A stretch of 8,318 nt of DNA from contig SLIS01000234.1 of NCBI GenBank assembly GCA_007135505.1, positions 1 through 8,318 on the forward strand. Reading direction: 5' to 3'. Origin of the DNA: Halovivax sp. (GTDB taxonomy: Archaea > Halobacteriota > Halobacteria > Halobacteriales > Natrialbaceae). The translations under genes and the position numbers were made by a program. Below are positions 5,901 through 8,318 of the stretch, piece after piece; within the stretch, counting starts at the first letter, position 1; the number at the start of each line of letters is the position of its first letter. The notes under the pieces were generated by a model. That model worked only from the letters and a program-made list of their open reading frames with translations, was not told the DNA's origin and made no database searches.

Positions 5901-5998
5901 GCCAGTCGTTCGTTCGCGGACGAAATTGAGTGTGTTGGTTCGCTGGCGTGCGAAGTCGCGGGGTTGTGGGGCTGTGAAGCGGCGAGCAGTCGAATCGG

Positions 5999-7096
5999 TT
6001 AGAGCGGGACGTCGCCGCGGACGATTCGATCCCCGAACGACGCCACGTAGTCGATGTACGGCTCCCAGTCGGATTCGATCCCGGCTTCGAGTGCGTGTCG
6101 ATGAAGGTCCTCCCAGACGGTCGCGAGCATCATCGCGGCGTGAGCCCGATAGAAGCGGTCGTGCTCGAACGATCGGCCCGTTACGTTCTCGTAGCGAGCG
6201 ACCAGTTCCCGTCGGGTGGGGCTGCCGGCGTTCGCCGTGAACGGGGAAAGGCCATCCTCGTTGACAGTCCGAAGGTGGTCGATCGCGTCGTCTTGGTTCG
6301 GGTATCGAGCCGCGAGTTCGGCTACCGACGGTGTCGGATCCTCGTCGTCGCGCCACCGAAGTAGCACGTAACCGAGTTCGGTCAGCGGTTCGCCGAGCAG
6401 CGCCGTCTCCCAGTCGATGACGCCGGTGAGCGTGGGATCGTCTGTGCCCGCGAAGAGGACGTTCCCCGGTCTAAAGTCCCCGTGCAAGAGCGTTGTCGTG
6501 GGATCCGTTGGGGCGTTTTCCAGGAGCCAGTCTGCGACGGAGCGCAGTGTCTCGTTGTCCCGACCCGTTACCGGTTTCGCCTCGTCGAGTCGCTCGACCG
6601 AGCGTTCGACCTGTTCGCGCGGGTCGACGTGTTTAACAATGTCCGCGAACGGTTCCGTGGGAACCGCATGGATCTCGGCGAGTGTGTCAATTAGGTGTGT
6701 GGCGACCCGCTTTCGTGCGGACGGGTTCTGGAAACGAGCCGGGAGGGTAGCGCCGAGCGGAATCACCTCGCCATCGAGGGCCGTCATGACGAAGAACGGC
6801 GCCTCGAGGATCGACTCGTCGTCGCTGTACAGCACTGGTTCCGGAACGGGGATCGGGGTGTCAGCAAGTCGTTCCATCACGGCGTACTCCCGTTCCAGTT
6901 CGTTGAGGTAGCCGGTGTGACGTAGCTTGTTCGGCCGCCGGAGGACGTACGCTTGGTCGTCCGACTCGGTCGCGATGGCGAGGATCAGGTTCAGGCCGTC
7001 AGCCACTTCCTCGACGTCGACGACCGCCTCGTCCAGTTCCGCGGAGAGGACGGAGCGGAGTTCGCCGGCAGCGGCGTCGTCACGAACCCCAGTCAT
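5999..7096 (-). CDS. APH / ACAD10-like phosphotransferase family protein
   Basis: A 365-residue protein with the kinase-like fold of aminoglycoside phosphotransferases (COG3173 type). The nucleotide loop region is poorly marked, but AYVLRRP (49-55) matches the strand that in the ACAD10/ACAD11-type branch has arginines where other kinases have the ATP-binding lysine. ELEREYAVMERL (66-77) supplies the helix-C glutamate, IPVPEPVLYSDD (82-93) the hinge approach, and FFVMTALDGEVIP (101-113) the hinge. The catalytic loop LLHGDFRPGNVLF (203-215) has H205, D207 and N212, and VIDWE (226-230) gives the metal-binding D228. True drug-resistance kinases are a less likely match than this branch, whose animal members phosphorylate 4-hydroxyacyl-CoAs; the substrate here is unknown. 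No acyl-CoA dehydrogenase is fused or adjacent. GGAGGT directly abuts the ATG with no spacer, so it is unlikely to act as a Shine-Dalgarno site. Confidence 0.85.
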   Translation of the reverse strand: MTGVRDDAAAGELRSVLSAELDEAVVDVEEVADGLNLILAIATESDDQAYVLRRPNKLRHTGYLNELEREYAVMERLADTPIPVPEPVLYSDDESILEAPFFVMTALDGEVIPLGATLPARFQNPSARKRVATHLIDTLAEIHAVPTEPFADIVKHVDPREQVERSVERLDEAKPVTGRDNETLRSVADWLLENAPTDPTTTLLHGDFRPGNVLFAGTDDPTLTGVIDWETALLGEPLTELGYVLLRWRDDEDPTPSVAELAARYPNQDDAIDHLRTVNEDGLSPFTANAGSPTRRELVARYENVTGRSFEHDRFYRAHAAMMLATVWEDLHRHALEAGIESDWEPYIDYVASFGDRIVRGDVPL

Positions 7097-7119
7097 ACCT
7101 CCACAATTTGCCTAGCAGT

Positions 7120-7138
7120 GAAAAAGACACTCCTTTTC
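7120..7138 (-). terminator. Hairpin with T-run between membrane-protein and phosphotransferase genes
   Basis: Read on the minus strand, GAAAAG-GAGTGT-CTTTTTC forms a short stem whose 3' arm is a T-run. It follows the small membrane gene and precedes the phosphotransferase ATG by about 24 nt. It could end upstream transcription; alternatively the CTTTTTC is the weak TATA element of the phosphotransferase gene, since its distance from the ATG (about 26 nt) fits a leaderless start. Confidence 0.3.
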
Positions 7139-7183
7139 GGGTCCATCAATAGAACTCCGTTGTGACGAACGCGCCCGTCCACC

Positions 7184-7199
7184 GATTGAAAATAGAATC
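7184..7199 (-). terminator. T-rich tract after the small membrane gene
   Basis: Minus-strand GATTCTATTTTCAATC begins 7 nt past the stop of the small membrane protein gene. Haloarchaeal transcripts often end at such T-rich stretches without a strong hairpin. The tract is flanked by a 4-bp inverted repeat (GATT/AATC), probably too short to matter. Confidence 0.3.
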
Positions 7200-7205
7200 A
7201 GGACC

Positions 7206-7409
7206 TCAGATCAGATCTCCGCCCCTGGCTCCGTACCAGTTCCACAGCGGAAGCAACAGCACCAATAAGATGATGGCGATGGCGGCGTAGAGGAACACCG
7301 CCGACAGCTCTAAGGCTGCGTTCGCAACGAGCACTCCCGACCAGGCGACGAGTATGCCACCCAGGAGGCTCACAACGACGACGAGAAGCAGGAGTTCAGG
7401 TCGGTCCAT
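7206..7409 (-). CDS. Tiny two-helix membrane protein of unknown function
   Basis: A 67-residue hydrophobic protein. The first membrane segment is about residues 5-30 (ELLLLVVVVSLLGGILVAWSG) and the second about 36-58 (SAVFLYAAIAIILLVLLLPLW). The short N-terminus MDRPE and the C-terminus NWYGARGGDLI carry the few charges. With Arg at both ends, orientation is unclear; the two segments imply both ends on the same side. The long Leu/Val/Ile composition without frame-breaking codons, the ATG start and the T-tract after the stop support a real gene, and minus-strand CTTTTGAG about 25 nt upstream could be a weak promoter for a leaderless transcript. I do not recognise the family. It is separate from the phosphotransferase gene downstream (109 nt). 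Confidence 0.65.
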   Translation of the reverse strand: MDRPELLLLVVVVSLLGGILVAWSGVLVANAALELSAVFLYAAIAIILLVLLLPLWNWYGARGGDLI

Positions 7410-7442
7410 TGAAGGGATTTCGGTCCCCCGCTCAAAAGCGAG

Positions 7443-7469
7443 CCTGCTTGGATTGGCAAGCGAGGTTTT
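7443..7469. other. Hairpin with trailing T-run in the divergent intergenic region
   Basis: CCTGCTTG (7443-7450) pairs with CAAGCGAGG (7457-7465) with one bulged base, followed by TTTT at 7466-7469 on the plus strand. It resembles an intrinsic terminator for plus-strand transcription, but no plus-strand gene precedes it; seen from the minus strand it lies about 35-55 nt upstream of the small membrane gene. Its role is unclear. Confidence 0.35.
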
Positions 7470-7519
7470 CCGTGGCTGCTATACAACTGAATGTTGGGGA
7501 ACCGGGTGACGTCGTGTCG

Positions 7520-7543
7520 ACTCGATAGCTACTCTATACGAGT
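7520..7543. promoter_or_regulatory. Imperfect dyad upstream of the cobalamin adenosyltransferase gene
   Basis: ACTCGATAG (7520-7528), a 5-nt loop CTACT, then CTAT-A-CGAGT (7534-7543): nine paired bases with one bulged A. It lies about 60-85 bp upstream of the TATA box at 7604, so it should not be part of the leaderless mRNA and is better read as a DNA site, possibly an operator, than as a riboswitch. Confidence 0.35.
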
Positions 7544-7603
7544 TCGGCTGGAGTGGTTTATTGCGGGCGGGAAATCGACCTGCGTCCGATCCAGTGACCC
7601 GAA

Positions 7604-7610
7604 CTTATAG
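7604..7610 (+). promoter_or_regulatory. TATA box of the cobalamin adenosyltransferase gene
   Basis: CTTATAG is centred about 27 nt upstream of the ATG at 7634, the spacing expected when transcription begins at or next to the start codon. It also argues against the in-frame GTG at 7610, which would lie inside the promoter. Confidence 0.6.
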
Positions 7611-7633
7611 TGCGTCGTTGCCATGGCTCCCGT

Positions 7634-8170
7634 ATGCCCATTTACACCGGTCGAGGCGACGACGGACAAACGGACCTCCGGGACATGTCCCGCGTCTCGA
7701 AGGCGAGCGAACGCATCGAGGCCTACGGGACCGTCGACGAGCTGAACGCCTTGCTCGGGACGATCCGACCGACGGGCCACGAGGACGTCGACGAAAAGCT
7801 GGCCGAGGTTCAGAACCACCTGCACGTCGTCCAGGCCGACTTCGCGAATCCGGAGCCGGATGATGACGACCCGCAAGTTGACACCGAGCACGTGGAACTG
7901 ATCGAGCAGTGGATCGACACCTTCGACGGAGAACTGGAACCGCTTACGTCTTTCATCCTGCCGACCGGAAGCGAGAGCGGGGCGCAATTGCACCACGCCA
8001 GAACGGTCTGCCGGCGTGCAGAGCGGCGGGCCGTCGGATTATGGAATGCCGAGGATGGAGTGAACGAAGACGCCGTCCAGTACCTGAATCGGCTGTCCGA
8101 CGGGCTCTTTACTTTTGGCCGGGTGGTCAATCAGCGGGACGGGGAAGTCGAGGAAGCGCCGTCGTACTAA
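7634..8170 (+). CDS. PduO-type cob(I)alamin adenosyltransferase
   Basis: A 178-residue protein of the PduO/MMAB family, which transfers the adenosyl group of ATP to cob(I)alamin to make adenosylcobalamin. The ATP-binding N-terminus PIYTGRGDDGQTDL (2-15), the signature YGTVDELNALLG (31-42), the helix RTVCRRAERRAV (123-134) with the conserved R and E, and LNRLSDGLFTFGRVVN (151-166) are all present at the expected places, and the length is typical for the single-domain form. An acidic insert DDDDPQVDTEH (76-86) is a haloarchaeal feature. The product would serve AdoCbl enzymes such as methylmalonyl-CoA mutase and, where present, glutamate mutase. The ATG at 7634 is chosen over GTG 7610 because family members begin MPIYTGxGD and because a TATA box overlaps the GTG. 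No cobalamin synthesis gene lies nearby in the window. Confidence 0.94.
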   Translation: MPIYTGRGDDGQTDLRDMSRVSKASERIEAYGTVDELNALLGTIRPTGHEDVDEKLAEVQNHLHVVQADFANPEPDDDDPQVDTEHVELIEQWIDTFDGELEPLTSFILPTGSESGAQLHHARTVCRRAERRAVGLWNAEDGVNEDAVQYLNRLSDGLFTFGRVVNQRDGEVEEAPSY

Positions 8171-8193
8171 ACTGTGGCCGGGATCTAACGGAA

Positions 8194-8201
8194 CGTATAA
8201 G
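8194..8201 (+). promoter_or_regulatory. Predicted TATA box of tRNA-Val
   Basis: CGTATAAG is centred about 31 nt upstream of the mature tRNA 5' end, which would leave a leader of a few bases to be removed by RNase P. It lies in the 58-nt gap after the adenosyltransferase stop. Confidence 0.5.
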
Positions 8202-8228
8202 GGCAGGCGTTGGGTACTTTTCCGTACC

Positions 8229-8303
8229 GGGTTGGTGATCTAGTCCGGTTATGATACCTCCTTCACACGGAGGAAGTCGGCAGTTCAAATCTGCCCCAAC
8301 CCA
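8229..8303 (+). tRNA. tRNA-Val (anticodon CAC)
   Basis: All arms can be drawn. The acceptor GGGTTGG pairs with CCAACCC (8296-8302), with discriminator A at 8303. The D arm is ATC/GAT with loop TAGTCCGGTTAT including the invariant GG. The anticodon stem CCTCC/GGAGG encloses TTCACAC, giving anticodon CAC for valine codon GTG. The T arm is GGCAG/CTGCC with loop TTCAAAT. The variable loop is AAGTC. There is no intron and no encoded CCA; the 3' end is followed by TTTCTGG. It is 75 nt long with every stem fully paired, so it should be functional. The gene is on the same strand as, and 58 nt after, the adenosyltransferase gene, but has its own TATA box. Confidence 0.97.
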
Positions 8304-8318
8304 TTTCTGGCGGAACAG

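Noticed and set aside
5901..6356. N-terminal extension of the zinc-ribbon gene
   Set aside because: Arginine-rich, unlike haloarchaeal proteins, and antisense to the well-supported phosphotransferase gene. The ATG at 5900 gives the family's normal size.
7610..7633. GTG start eight codons upstream for the adenosyltransferase
   Set aside because: It overlaps the TATA box, and family proteins begin at MPIYTG.
8229..8303. tRNA-Val as an integration (att) site of a mobile element
   Set aside because: tRNA 3' ends are common targets, but the window ends 15 bases later and no duplicated 3' end or integrase is visible.

Overview
The window looks like a chromosomal segment from a haloarchaeon. The evidence is high GC with many CGATCG-type words, very acidic proteins, archaeal TATA boxes placed for leaderless or nearly leaderless transcripts, a Tat-type lipoprotein signal (DRRRLLAATG...VSAGC), a tiny two-CPxC zinc-ribbon protein, and a tRNA without an encoded CCA. 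I cannot fix the genus from the sequence alone.

Layout. Positions 1-2401 on the minus strand hold a tightly packed phenylacetyl-CoA epoxidase operon transcribed paaA-paaB-paaC-paaD, with paaD cut by the window edge. paaA and paaB are 2 nt apart, paaB and paaC share 1 nt, and paaC and paaD are 38 nt apart. PaaA is the diiron oxygenase subunit, PaaB the bridging subunit, PaaC the partner ferritin-like subunit, and PaaD a DUF59 Fe-S assembly-type protein. Together with a reductase (PaaE, not seen here) they would epoxidise phenylacetyl-CoA, the first committed step of aerobic phenylacetate breakdown. Upstream of paaA are a TATA box and, further out, four degenerate tandem repeats spaced 24, 21 and 21 bp.

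Positions 2699-4450 (minus) encode a 583-residue fusion of an NAD kinase (N-terminal) and an inositol-monophosphatase-type phosphatase (C-terminal), likely a two-way controller of NADP level. Positions 4451-4871 hold no intact gene, but the plus strand carries what looks like the tail of a response-regulator receiver domain. Then follow, all on the minus strand, a Tat lipoprotein of unknown function (4872-5309), a 54-residue zinc-ribbon protein (5736-5900), an APH/ACAD10-like phosphotransferase (5999-7096) and a 67-residue two-helix membrane protein (7206-7409). The strand then switches: a PduO-type cob(I)alamin adenosyltransferase (7634-8170, leaderless) and tRNA-Val(CAC) (8229-8303) are on plus.

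The main points of interest are: (1) PaaC appears to keep all six diiron-ligand positions that the well-studied bacterial PaaC has lost; (2) the helically phased repeat array upstream of paaA; (3) the kinase-then-phosphatase order of the NADP-metabolism fusion; and (4) the receiver-domain remnant. I see no mobile element, CRISPR array or defence system.
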